Shown one piece after another: positions 36,838 to 49,099 of a DNA stretch of 64,000 nucleotides. The stretch covers positions 29,747,277 to 29,811,276 of the forward strand of contig NC_063259.1 of assembly GCF_019578655.1 (NCBI RefSeq). The letters run 5' to 3'. Below the pieces are notes generated by a model. That model was not told the DNA's origin, did not search any database, and saw nothing but the letters and a program-made list of their open reading frames with translations. Position numbers and translations under genes: made by a program. This stretch comes from Ricinus communis (taxonomy: Eukaryota > Streptophyta > Magnoliopsida > Malpighiales > Euphorbiaceae). How positions within the stretch are numbered: the first letter of the stretch is position 1; the number at the start of each line of letters is the position of its first letter.

Positions 36838-39800
36838 TCACTCAAATGCCAATCTTTGAGTGCCAACCAATGATGCATATTGACCCTTCTTAGCCAACAA
36901 CTCGAAATGGGTACCCAGTTCAGCAATCCTCCCATCTGAACAAAGTGCAATTTGATGGGCATTTTGAACAGTGCTTAATCTATGAGCAATCACCAATGTT
37001 GTCCTGCCCTTCATCAAATGGTCAAGAGCATCCTGGACCAGGCGTTCACTGACTGCATCCAATGCACTAGTTGCCTGCATTAAGGAAAAACAAAAGAAAA
37101 ATTATTGCAGATTTGAAGGAGGATAGCATCCAAAATGTGATGTAGAAAAGATATAGCTTGAAGAAATTATTATGATGTCGATGCAAGATACCAGATATTT
37201 ATATATACGCATAGAGAAGCTAACGAGGAGCTTACCTCATCGAGAATCAGGATTGGAGCATTCTTGAGTAGGGCTCTTGCAATCGCAATTCTCTAAAGAA
37301 TGAAGATATAAAAATAAAATTCCATTACTGATCTTTAAATCCTACTCCTACCCCGCCAACAAGGAATGAAGATCAGAAAAACAAATCAACTACTTCTCTC
37401 TCCCTCCCAACAACTACTGCATACCTGCCTCTGTCCTCCACTCAGTAAACCTCCGCGCTCACCAACTGAAGTGGCATAACCCTTTGCAATCCACATAAAG
37501 TTTCAGCATGCAATATGAACATTGTAAATTTAATATAAAAGGCACATTTCAAAGACAATGAACCTTTGGAAGTGAAATTATAAATTCATGAGCATTAGCA
37601 GCTTTGGCAGCCTTTATTATGTCATCCTTGGATACATTATCATCTGGAAGACCATATGCAATATTTTCTCCAACAGACACTGAGAAAAGAACAGGTTCCT
37701 GTACATAGAATATACACAACTTATATCAGATATGAAATTATCTGATTCGAGCCAATGTCAGTTCAATGCTATGTCTCCATAAGTATGTCAATTGACTTTG
37801 ATAAAAAAACCAAACATGTATAAATAAATTACGTGTATTTAAATTGGTTATGCAAGCAGGTATTTTGATGTATCTGCAATTGACATCAATGGCCACCGAA
37901 TTTCTCAACCAAAAGATAGTCCAATGTCAAACAAAGCTCAGTAATGATATTTCAAAATAAGTTCAGTTGCTAAGCAATGAATCCCTTGGTTTAGAGCTAA
38001 ATCAATTGTATTCCAGAATAATAAATGGTCAGCTTGCAATTATTAACTAGGAAACTGCTTGCTAGTGTGTTCAAACAGAAGATCAGAACTGGACATCCAG
38101 CTACTTACTTGATTCACTATGGATACTACTCGAGCCCATTCAGTTTTTTCAAATGTCCGAACATCCTCTCCAGCAACTGTTATCTGACCTCTAGTAGGCT
38201 GCAAGAATGACAATTGCATAATGAATTTCCACCCATTCCTGATGGGAAGAAAACGAATAACAACTTGCAATTCAACTTTCAAGTTACGATTTTGAAAAGT
38301 AAACAAACCTCGTAAAAGCGTGCCAATAGCTGAACTATAGTACTCTTGCCTGCACCACTTGAACCCACCAGAGCAGTCACAGTTCCACGTTTTAGTTTCA
38401 AATTAAGACCATTCAGGATTTCCACGTCAGGTCTCAGAGGATAAGAGAAATGCACATCTGAAGAAGAAATTGAGGACATCAGTTGGCATTATGAAATGAA
38501 CAGTATGAGATACAATTAGCTCATATTGTAGGATCATTAAATCATAACAAAGGTGTAGGGAAACTTGTAACTGTACAAGTGAAAGAAATTAAATAGATTT
38601 GCATCAATTAAACCTTCAAGATTAACATCGCCAGACCAAGCATAGGTACTCAGGTCACTAGCTGATTTCAAGGCAGACATGTAATGCATGTTTAAATAGT
38701 TATTCTTCCCACTATAACCACTAACGAAAAATAATTTAATTATCTCATCATGCTTTTCTTTGTCCTGAATTTGTCTTTCCAATCCATAGGCGAGGGCTTC
38801 ATCAATTTCTACTCCAGAAAGAACAGAATTAATTCGCTCAACAGCAGCAAATGCTCCACGAAGATCTCCAAATGTATTAACTAGTCCTTGGACCTGAAAG
38901 TTTTTATTACATGATGGAGTATATTGAAGAGAGAAAGCCATTATAATGTAAAAAAAGTAACATAGGACTCACACCAAAAGTTAACGTGAAAGTATATCCA
39001 ATAAAAGAAGCAAGAGTTCCAACGGAGAGTTCCCCCTGCAAGCATTATTTTGAATGAATACAGGAAAAAAAAAGTCATATAAGTTTGGCATAAGAAAAGT
39101 CAGCATGTGCAATAACAGACACTAAGATGGTAATAATCAGGAAAAAGAGATCACAAGAGTCCATGATAAAGAGACCACAAATTTGCTTTGGTTTTTTCCT
39201 TCCGAATCCTTAGAGATAATGATGCTTTTGCTTTTCCTGTTGAATCTTAGACATAATGAAAATTAACAAAACAAATAAAATTCTGCAAAGTTTGATAATT
39301 AAGAACCAAACTGCTGAAAGGTAGAACTATCTCTAGCAATTTCCTCCTAATACCACATTTTGGTGAGTACACAGCTGGAGATAGATGGCATTTGAATGAG
39401 GCAACCACCAAGTAGAAATGCTTACCGCCTTTACTTTGCTACCTCCAAGACTATATAAAGCCAACAAAGAAACATAGACAGCAACTCTTGTCAATGATTC
39501 ATTCACTGATTTGAAGGTGCCAAGTTTTATGCCACTACTCTGATACGCAAGAACCTGCCAAATTCCTTCATATAAATGCTAAGTGCATGGAAATGATCTG
39601 TATAACTCTGTAAGAACATATATGCAGCAAAACCAGCAGTGCTAGCGATAACAGTTTCGAGACATCACCAAGGTCTCACCTGGCTACCAAACATTGACAT
39701 TTGGCGCTTTTCGCCACCAAAGGATCTCACCTGCAAAAACAAAAAACACTATGTCAATTATCATGCAAATATGTTTCCCACTTTACATCACAGCCTCACT

Positions 39801-41822
39801 CTAATGTGGAACAACTAGCCTCACTGGTACACAACAATTGTACCTTATTCTAAAACAAAACTATGTTACATAAGCTATAGGCAAAAAAAACATGTATGGC
39901 AGAGCATTGCAAAGACTTACAGTGCGAATAGCAGAAAACGTTTCTGTCACACAATCAGACATGGATGCTTGGACCATTCCATGAGCTTTAAAAACAGGTA
40001 TAGTTGACCGCTTGTATATGGCTTGACAATAGTATTCTAGTTAGAAGCAGGTAACAGAACACAGAGTACTAAAGAAGGAACAAAAAAATAAGGCATTATA
40101 AGTTTACTAGGGTAATTGAGTTGAATAAAGCAAGTGCAGGAGAGAAAAGTTTAAGTATTTCTCTATGTCAAGAAATATAAATGTTTCTGAAACACTGACA
40201 ACAGAAGAAGCAATGATGAACGCCAATTCTAGGCCTCGCGTCCTAGAAATTTATCAGGGTTCAGATTATTTGCAAAACCGGATAAAAGATTAAGTGGTGA
40301 AGTTTGAAATAAAAAATTAGCTGCGCCATTTACAGGAAATTTATTCATCATGCGGACAGACTATTAAATACCAAAAAAAAAACCACTAAAATAAAGCAGA
40401 GTGGAGGCACTAGCTTAACAGAACCCCAAAGCACAAATACTTACCCACTAAAACAGACACACTCAGCATTAATATGCCTAGAATTGGGGCCAGTTGAGGG
40501 GCCAGAGTGAATAGTATGCAGATAGTCCCAATAACCTGCAGAAAACAAAGAATACGGGATATGTAAAACATCAGCACTTTCTGGCTGCACAATCATGCAT
40601 GGCAATCTCATAAGAGTTTAGAACAGACCATGTGAATAGCAATCAAATAAAAGTAATTTAAGCTTGCTAAAAAGGTAGATGCAGTCCATCTAAACAAGAG
40701 ATGAGAACCTACTACATGATTAGGCAATATAAAAGCTCACTTTAGTGGCTTGCCTCAGAAATTGCCCTAAATCCGCGATCCCTCGACACATTTTCGCTGA
40801 CGATATCTTTAAGCGAACCCATTTCAGTCGTTAACAAAGCACTCAGCTCGCCAACCTGCCAAGAGTAAAACACCAAAAATGTCCTTACAAAGAAATTCTT
40901 AACTTGCACTGAATATAACTTCTCAAACCAATCGATACAGCTACAAACCTTGTATCTATCAAAAAATTCCACCTAAATAAAAGAACAAAAATGTATTAAA
41001 TAATATATAATTAGCATTTAAAAAGAAAAAAAGTCATAAATTTATCAAAAAAGATTGTACCTTTTGAATCAAAACTCTCCCGAAAGTATGAGCTCTTAAT
41101 GTTGACATTACCTTCTCCCAGACAGTGTTCATATTTACAATAAATATCACAGTAAAAATCGGTTCCAAAGAGTATACAATTGCAACCTTAGTAAGTAACC
41201 TCCATAAAGGCTCTGGCCTTGCTCCAATCAGCACTTCAAAAAATCGGCCTACACCAATACAACAAAAAATAATAAGAACTATAACTCTCAAAAAGTCATA
41301 CTAAATATGAGAGATTTCCGTTGTATTGAAGAATTATAAAAAAAAAAAAAAAGCACATTCGAAAATGTAAGCTATGAAGCTAAATAACTCAGTTAAAAAT
41401 GGAAACGATTGAATCTATGGGTTTTTTTGTTTGTTACCTGAAAAAATAGGTTGAGAGAGGGTACAAGTAGTGCAAGCGACAAGAGACATAGCACAAACTG
41501 CGAGTCTTAGCTTATGATTAAGCAAAAGACTCCACAAAAGCCCCCAGCTTATTACTTTAGGCGACTCCTGCACCTTCTCGCTCGTGGCATCAGACGCTTT
41601 GACTTTCGGCTCAGGCTCGCCGACAGTCGGTGGCCCTGAGACGTAGGCGCAAGGAATTGTGTGGATTTTGGCACTCCATCGTATCGCGTTAGATGATTGA
41701 GTTGGCGGGAAATGAATTAATCGCCTCTGTTTTGTATTTGATGGACGAGCGTGACAGTTAGATGGTAGAAAACGCGTGGAATTGGCCTGGAGTAGAAGGC
41801 CAGTACCAGTTGCAGAAGCCAT
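36838..41822 (-). CDS. ABCB28: ABCB28-like chloroplast half-size ABC transporter
   Basis: 712 residues in 16 exons: 41822-41438, 41248-41061, 40972-40949, 40855-40754, 40535-40445, 40021-39921, 39730-39680, 39554-39426, 39035-38973, 38893-38614, 38457-38309, 38198-38109, 37698-37564, 37481-37425, 37292-37236 and 37074-36838. Layout is a Ser/Thr-rich plastid transit peptide, one transmembrane domain, then one nucleotide-binding domain with Walker [10 protein letters not shown] (503-511), signature LSGGQ (609-613), Walker B ILILDE (629-634) and the H-loop IAHRLS. Length and the spacer between the two domains ([20 protein letters not shown]) fit the ABCB28/NAP8 orthologue group. It should dimerise in a plastid envelope membrane; the substrate is unknown. 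Exon 3 is only 24 bp, and intron 4 begins with GC (GAG then GCAAGC). The longer frame upstream of 41822 starts without ATG. Confidence 0.94.
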
Positions 41823-42472
41823 GATGTTTGTTGTTGCTGTTGATGTTGTTGGTGAGGCCTGCAAAGAGGGACAACCAACCAAAGAAGGCCAGTACCAGTG
41901 GTAGAATCTCCAATTATTTGGTCGAAATATCCGTACTATATAATCGTGCCTTAGGATTGGTCTAATTTAATTCCTCTGCCAAACGACACCGTATGGATGG
42001 TTATTTTAGTTGAAGTTTTTAAAAGGGGCAGTTTAGTCACATCATTTAACAGAACGAGTATATACGTGTCGTCTTTTCCGGGATCAACTCGTCACGAGAT
42101 TCTGGTCGCTGCCTGCCCCATCCAAAAGAAAAAAAAAAAAAGGAAAAAAGTCTTCGATATCCGTAGCTCGTCGCCGCTCTCTCTCCCTCTCCAGCTGCTT
42201 CTCTGTGACGAGTTGAAGTTGAACTCGATTCAATCTCAATACGAGCTCAGTGGCAAACACGCAAATACGTTATTTCTGATGCTTCCTTCTTCTTCTGCTT
42301 CTTCTGCTTCTTCTTATTGTGTGCGTGATTCCAATTCCATGGAGCCCTATCTATCACATCGTTCTGGCTCCAACTTCGTTTTTATCAGCCGTTGATTTTA
42401 TAGAACTCTTTTAAATTAAGACAAAATCTCTTACCTGTTACTTCTTCTTTTTGCGAGTTTTCATTGAATCGA
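41823..42472. promoter_or_regulatory. Divergent promoter, ABCB28-like and PGAP3-like genes
   Basis: 650 bp between the two start codons. The right half is pyrimidine-rich with TTCTTC/CTTCTG runs (about 42280-42315), typical of a plant 5' UTR on the plus strand. No clear TATA box on either strand, which fits housekeeping expression. Confidence 0.5.
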
Positions 42473-45015
42473 ATGGCTCAGTTTCATTGGATTCTGTTTT
42501 CTTTGTCACTCGTCTGTTTAGCGCGTGGTCTTGACGCAAGTGCTGGTGATGCTGATCCGATTTATCAGTAAAGCTCTCCTTTAAGTTTTAACTTTCATTT
42601 ATGTATCTTGCTGTGAATTTTATGTAATCTAAGCTTTAGCAATGATACCTGGAGTGTATATATATATATATATATATATACCAATTTTATTTTTTTTAGT
42701 TCAATCTTTAGGCTTTTTGAGCAGTTGACTTAGTTGTGGCTTCTACGATACCCTTGTATTTTTCTTTCTTTTATGGTTATGTTCTTGTAATAAATCCAAG
42801 GATAGAATTGATATATGATATGTAATTGCATTTTTCAGCAGGTGAAACCATGTCTAGGAAGTTTCTTGATGGCATTGATAGATCAAAGTTGAATATAGTT
42901 CTTAACTTAATTTGGGTGTGGACCATAATACCACTGTTATGAGGAGAAACAAACTTTTGAAGCAACTAAAAAGAGTTACTATAAATGTTTCATTTTTGAG
43001 ATTGAGATTGAATTTAGGGCCTACACAAGCATATCGCCTACTTGTACTTTCATATATTTACTTTTCTTGTTGCACCAAAAAAGAGCAACATGTTTATAAA
43101 TACAGATATTTATGCACATGTTATAGAATTCAAATGTTTTTGCTGTCATGGTCTTTTGTACATTTGTGGTTCTGGGCTGTGCAGGAGTATCATAGGTGAA
43201 TTACTGCAAATAAAGAATTCAAAGATACACCTTACTTGTATATTAAATCTTGAACTAAATGGAGTTGACTAAACAAATGAGCAGAGTGTATAGCTCATTT
43301 ATGAGAATTTGAATTAATAAGAATCGGATCTTATTGGGTTTGGTTCCGGTCATTACCAAAATGATTAAAACTAGTCACTTGGGTGATTGACCTTTACGAG
43401 TTATGCTCTTTAACTTTTGTTTACTTCAGCAACATTGGATCTCAAGATTGTTACTTGGCATCTTATTTCTTCATACACCCACCTTATGGGTATGTTCGCT
43501 TCTTATGCCCTTCACTCTGGAATGGCCACGCAGCTGGGATGCTGGTTTAGCGTGTTCAAAAGTCCAGGCTTGATGCTTCTCTTATAGATTGTAAAGTTAA
43601 CTGTATTAGGGCCGTTTTGAAAGTAATGTAAAAATAAAACGACTTGGGTTTCTAAAAGGTGATTGGAGGCATGATTAATTAGAAAGCATTTTTGTAGGAG
43701 ATAGCCCTTATTCACGTACTGTTCTGCTCCTAGTGGTTTGATTTTTTCTACAATTATTATCAACTACTAGTCTGTCGGAATTGTTGTTATATTAATGATT
43801 GCTCATTTATCAGGGCTTGCATGGAGCATTGTGAGAAAACTGGATGTGCAGGTGGAAAATGCTTCCAACATTGTAAGTTCTCATCTGATGGAAAACCTAT
43901 TGACGGACCATGGTATCGGCAAGAGCCTCTCTACCTTGAATGGAAACAATGGGACTGTCACAATGATTGTCGATATCTGTGCATGCTTGATAGAGAGGAA
44001 GAAAGACAGAAACTCGGTGACAAGCCAGTCAAGTATCATGGGAAATGGCCATTTCGACGTTTATATGGAATCCAGGTTCTTATCTATAACGTTTTATGTC
44101 ATTACTTTTTTCATGTACCCCACAACTGAATTGGAGATGTGATCCAGTCATCTAGAGTAAATGTTGTTTGTGAATGCAGGAACCTGTTTCTGTTGCTCTC
44201 TCTGCACTCAACCTTGCCATTCAGTTCCATGGTTGGGTATCTTTTTTCATCCTTGTATATTACAAGCTGCCATTGAGGCCAAATAAGAAGACTTATTATG
44301 AATACAGTGGCTTGTGGCACATCTATGGGATCCTATCAATGAATGCTTGGTTCTGGAGTGCTGTTTTCCACAGTCGGTAAGCAGTCATTTTACAAGTAGA
44401 TAATGGGAGAGAAAAGGCTCAAGCTTTCTTCCAGTCTTCACATATAACTTTCTTATTCAGCAAAAGTTTTGTGCCTGGATTGTAGGAGGAGGAAGAACAA
44501 TTTTGACCTTTGTTTCTAGAGTTCTGTTTGCTATTACGTCTATATTCGCCTCACCTTATATCCGTCTCTGTATACTAAAACCAACTAGTAAACATTAAAG
44601 TGAAGAAAGACAGAGTTCGGCACTGGTACTTATGATAACTAGATTGTGAGAGAAACTCAGAGAACTGGATGTTGAATCTCCTATTCGTGATAATAATTAT
44701 TGATTCTGATTTTATTAAAGGTAGCATATGTTTTGCAAAGGAACAGGTTTTCTAGAAGTTTCAACATTAGACTATAGATATATGTGTGCTTTTACATAAA
44801 TAATGTATGCACTTGTAAATTCAAATGCGTTATGCAACTCTCTGTGTAGACGCATAGAAGCCACTGTCCAAGTATAATCTAAATGAGGGATTCAGAATGG
44901 GAGAATTTGGGGATATAACCTTAGCATTTTTGCATAAATGACTGCTGCAAAGCTTGAATTTGTTCTCCTCTTGTTGAAAGCCTAAAGCTTGTACATATTC
45001 TGTAAGCTATGGCCT

Positions 45016-45056
<41 letters not shown>

Positions 45057-45830
45057 CCTCCTTCTCCTTATAATTTTTCATGATGATCTTCATCTTTTAT
45101 TTTTATCTGCTATGTTATTCTCTGAATTGATTGCAGAGATGTTGAGTTCACAGAGAAGCTAGATTATTCATCTGCTGTGGCATTACTTGGTTTTACCTTT
45201 ATTCTAGCAATACTGCGAGCTTTCAGCATTAGAGATGAGGCTGCAAGAGTCATGGTTGCTGCTCCTGTGATAGCATTTCTTACAACACATATCATGTATC
45301 TGAACTTCTATAATCTTGATTATGGTAATCCTCTCTCTATTATCCTACATGCTATAGGATGAACTATAATTAATCCCTATTTAAAAATCTTATTATGAAT
45401 ATCATGCTAAAATAGAACTAAAGTAGAAAAGCTTCTCTGATGATTGAAAGCAATATCAACAGAACATGTTGGAAATGTCGTGTACTGGCTAATGTTGTGC
45501 GCTCTCTTGTGATATGGATTTACATGGTTCAACTCCTTTGCAGGCCTCAACTTAAAAGTGTGTACAGCCATGGGAATAGCTCAGCTACTCATTTGGGCAG
45601 TTTGGGCAGGTATCACTGGCCATCCATCTCGGTGGAAGTTGTGGGTGGTGGTTGTAGGAGGAGGTCTTGCCATGCTTTTGGAAATATACGATTTCCCACC
45701 GTACCATGGATTTGTTGATGCTCATGCACTTTGGCATGCAAGTACCATCCCATTTGCGTATCTTTGGTGGAGATTTGTTAGGGATGATGCTGAGTTTAGG
45801 ACATCATGTCTCCTCAAGAAAACCAAGTAG
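42473..45830 (+). CDS. PGAP3/PER1-like GPI-anchor lipid remodelling protein
   Basis: 342 residues in five exons: 42473-42567, 43814-44075, 44180-44376, 45137-45324 and 45544-45830. It begins with a signal peptide (MAQFHWILFSLSLVCLARGL). A Cys-rich luminal segment follows (CMEHCEKTGCAGGKC, WDCHNDCRYLC). About seven transmembrane helices come next, with CREST-superfamily conserved residues: the Ser and His of SAVFHSRD, and DAHALWHASTIP near the C-terminus. Yeast Per1 and mammalian PGAP3 remove the sn-2 acyl chain of GPI anchors in the ER/Golgi; plant homologues are presumed to do the same. Intron 1 is 1.25 kb and holds a TA microsatellite (about 42658-42679); intron 3 holds another (about 45026-45048). 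Confidence 0.93.
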
Positions 45831-46939
45831 CATTTCTCTACCCAGTGTTTGCAGTAAGTGGATGGTGGATTGTGTCGAGCAAAATTGCAGGCTCAACTAT
45901 GTGTCAAACAACTAAAGCCGTTTTTTTCCTGCATATTCATCTTCTTCTTTTTTTTTCCAGATGGTTACACATTCAGTGTCATCTGTTATTTCCAATGAAA
46001 ATGCGGTATACATATTCTGTGATGGAACTCAAATTTTGAGATCAGTTGGCCTTTTTTTTCCTTATAAAGGAACCAAGGCTGCAAAATCTTAAGTGTGAAC
46101 TGTGTTTCTGTTTATGATTATGGTGATCTGATCGATGTATAGAGTCGATAACAAATTTATCCTCTTCACCAGAGATGTGAAAGAATCCTGTTCCATATTG
46201 TGTTTCTACTTTTTGTTTTTCTTTTTTTTTTTTCTTCTCTTCATTATCATATGACTACCAAAAAGGTAGCAGGTAGTTCTTTTTTCTTTTTTTAGTTCTC
46301 TTATTGGAGTTTTGATATTATTTTTTGTTCATCTAAACAACGGTTACAATTGAAAATTAAATGAAATTACTAAAGCAGTAAAGTGCAGTTCTGCTTGGAG
46401 CTAAGGCTCACGAATGATAGTCCAGTTTTAGGGCTGGCCAAAATTGGGCCAACCCTACAGTTGTAATAGCAAAAATTAGAAAGAGAAGGAAAGATAAAGA
46501 GTACGTTTCCATATCATTTTTAGAACTGTCCTGTTTCGAAAACAAGTTAGTACATGGTAGCCACAGAGTTGGAAGGTGGAGTATGTTCAAAGTAGGAGGG
46601 CTGGATTGGAAATATGCATAATATACATTATCCGAACTTACATACCAAAAGCTTCCCCATCAATACGTACACTGGCCTCTCTAAATTCATAATATGTATA
46701 CATATATAGCAAATAGCATATGGTTTCACTTAACCATAATGCCCAAATCACTAACTTTCCATAATACATCTCTTTCAGTCTTACGCACGCGCAAGCCCTT
46801 TGTTCTTCGAGAAACATATGACCGTACTAATCAAAAAAATATTATGTACGGAACAATAATATAGTACTGCTTCTTAATCCTACCTTGCCTGATGGATGAT
46901 AAACACTTTGATTTAGACTCTTAAACCAATAATATCCAT
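45831..46939. other. Convergent intergenic region (PGAP3-like and CBF 3' ends)
   Basis: About 1.1 kb between stop codons on opposite strands, including both 3' UTRs. No additional gene is visible. Confidence 0.5.
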
Positions 46940-47644
46940 TTATATAGAAAAGCTCCAGAGAGACACATCTGTTGCATCATCTGTTTCTACCTCCTCCCTA
47001 TTCTCTGCAAGGCAATGAGGCGGAGACAATAGCATGGCCTTTGCCATATCTGTTAGCAATCCAGGCATTCCAAAAACAGTCTCCTCATCCATATAAAACA
47101 CGTTCTCCGAAACCACCTCTTCTGATGGTGTCACCGCGTTACTTTCCTGCTTTGACTCATCCCAAGGAAACCCTTCTGTCTCCATTGGCCCAAACGCCTT
47201 GGCGGCCTCTGCTGCCGCCTTTTGAATATCCTTCGGATCAATAGAAGCTGGTACTGGGAGCCGCCAAGATGAGTCAGCAAAATTCAAACAAGCAGACCTT
47301 CCTCTAAGAGCTAGTGCCGCCACATCATGGGCACGGGCGGCCATTTCAGCGGTGGCGAAAGTGCCCAACCAAATTCTTGATTTCTTATTGGGCTCTCTAA
47401 CTTCACAGACCCATTTCCCTGAATTCCTCCTGCGAACTCCACGATAAACGGGATGTCTGGTCTCTCTAAACTTCTTTCTGCCTGCACGCTTCTTGGGATA
47501 ACTGGAAGCTAACATGACTTCTTCATCAGAGAAATTAGCACGAGGAGCACTTGTACCATCCGAAACTGGAGAACATACTAAATTTGACCAGCAAGAATCA
47601 AACCCAAAAGGAAGTGGGTCAGAAAAGTGAGAGAAAACATCCAT
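46940..47644 (-). CDS. DREB1: CBF/DREB1 cold-response AP2/ERF transcription factor
   Basis: Intronless, 234 residues. The AP2/ERF domain spans about 66-123 ([20 protein letters not shown]...). It is flanked by both CBF hallmarks: [16 protein letters not shown] (50-65), and DSSWR (124-128), a variant of the canonical DSAWR. The domain binds CRT/DRE elements (CCGAC) and activates cold- and drought-response genes in the nucleus. The acidic C-terminal half is the presumed activation domain. The protein ends LWSFSI where most CBFs end near LWSY. Intronless structure is normal for the clade. A TATA box lies 108 bp upstream of the ATG. Confidence 0.95.
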   Translation of the reverse strand: MDVFSHFSDPLPFGFDSCWSNLVCSPVSDGTSAPRANFSDEEVMLASSYPKKRAGRKKFRETRHPVYRGVRRRNSGKWVCEVREPNKKSRIWLGTFATAEMAARAHDVAALALRGRSACLNFADSSWRLPVPASIDPKDIQKAAAEAAKAFGPMETEGFPWDESKQESNAVTPSEEVVSENVFYMDEETVFGMPGLLTDMAKAMLLSPPHCLAENREEVETDDATDVSLWSFSI

Positions 47645-47751
47645 TTCTTTGATAAGCTTTTTTAAGTGTTGTCAGCAAGTGAAGTGAATCTAATTAAGTG
47701 TTTGATTGGGTATTTTTGGATAGATAAATAATGTAAATGCATTTCCATGGG

Positions 47752-47758
47752 TTATATA
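47752..47758 (-). promoter_or_regulatory. TATA box of the CBF gene
   Basis: TATATAA on the minus strand, 108 bp upstream of the CBF start codon, a normal spacing. Confidence 0.6.
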
Positions 47759-48740
47759 TGATAAGTTATAAGGGGAAAAGATCGAAGGTTTTGTGAGGAA
47801 ACGCGAAAGAACACGGAGTGTGATGATAAGGAGCCAGCCTGGTTATCCACGCAATTAACATAAGGGATGGGAAACAAGTGAAGTTGGACTTGGAGTGGGT
47901 CTTTTTAGTGTAACAGCTGTTGTTAGAGGGGACAGAAGTTGATGGTTTTTTCATGGATTGACACGTGTGATACTGACCTCTTCTGGTTTGTGTTGTTTCA
48001 CTGTTTCTCGAATTTTTTAATGTCTGTCTAAGTAAAAATAATAATAATAATAATTTAAAAAATTGCATCTTTAGACTTTAGCTGTCAGAGTCAAAGGGTC
48101 AGTCTCAGCGGACAGTTTCAGTTTTTTCCGTTCCTATTACCGGTATGAACGTGTCAATTACTCGCCGATATTTGCACCCTTTTACCCCCTTTCTTCTTTT
48201 GAAAAATCTCAATAATCTCGCAATAAAAGAAACTAAAATATTATTAATATTTTTATAAATAATTTATCATTTATAAGATAATTTTAAGCTTATTATTTAA
48301 GTAATTAGTTATACATTTCAAAGAAAATTAATTTTATTTAAAAAAAATTTACAACGTCTAGATTTTTCTAATTTGTATAATAATAAAAAAATAAATTTCA
48401 AATAAAAATTGATATTTAAAAGTAGACTCAACTAAAAATTTATATTTATTAAAACTATTTTAATCTACCATTCAAAGTCTAAAACTAATTTCTCTTTAAT
48501 ACGGTTTTGATTTTAGTGAAATCAATTGAATCTTGAATTATTTTTTTATAATTTATCTTATTTATTTTTTTTCAAAAATTATTTATACATATTAAATCAT
48601 ATATCTTAATTTTTTTATATATCGACTTTAATAAATAGATCACAAGTATATCATTTGGATCCTAGTGAATCAAACCCTATAAACGAAAAACAATTTAATT
48701 AAGAAGGTAATATATAATTTTTCTAAAATGAACAAATTAA

Positions 48741-48741
48741 A

Positions 48742-48787
<46 letters not shown>

Positions 48788-48790
48788 TTT
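48741..48790. repeat. (AAT)n-(ATT)n palindromic microsatellite
   Basis: About seven AAT units are followed directly by about nine ATT units, so the array is self-complementary and could extrude as a hairpin. It lies about 1.1 kb upstream of the CBF start. Confidence 0.93.
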
Positions 48791-48889
48791 ATTATAAAAG
48801 AGTTGAAATGGGAGAGTAGTAGATACTAGAAAGTTCTTGGGAAGGTAGTACAGTACAAGGGAAAGAGGAGGCACATAGAATCAAAGGAC

Positions 48890-49060
48890 AACTTTTTTTA
48901 ACAGTGACGTCACACACACTTCCCAAAACACGGTTGACAGTTAATCCAACTGCCATCGCTCCCATCCCCATCAACTGAGCAGTGCGTGAAATGCCACGCA
49001 AGCTGAGCTGCGTTTCTATACGCGGAAACGCGTGGACCACGTGCGTTTTAATCCACATCC
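48890..49060. promoter_or_regulatory. Stress-type cis-motif block upstream of CBF
   Basis: A GC-richer island in AT-rich surroundings. It contains the palindrome TGACGTCA (48905-48912, bZIP/as-1 type), two CGCG boxes (ACGCGG 49020-49025 and ACGCGT 49028-49033, CAMTA type) and a G-box CACGTG (49038-49043). It lies 1.26-1.40 kb upstream of the CBF start. In Arabidopsis, CAMTA proteins activate CBF through CGCG boxes; the same role here is inferred. Confidence 0.45.
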
Positions 49061-49099
49061 CACACCCGTTTGTACCGAAGATTTTCACAAAATAATTTA

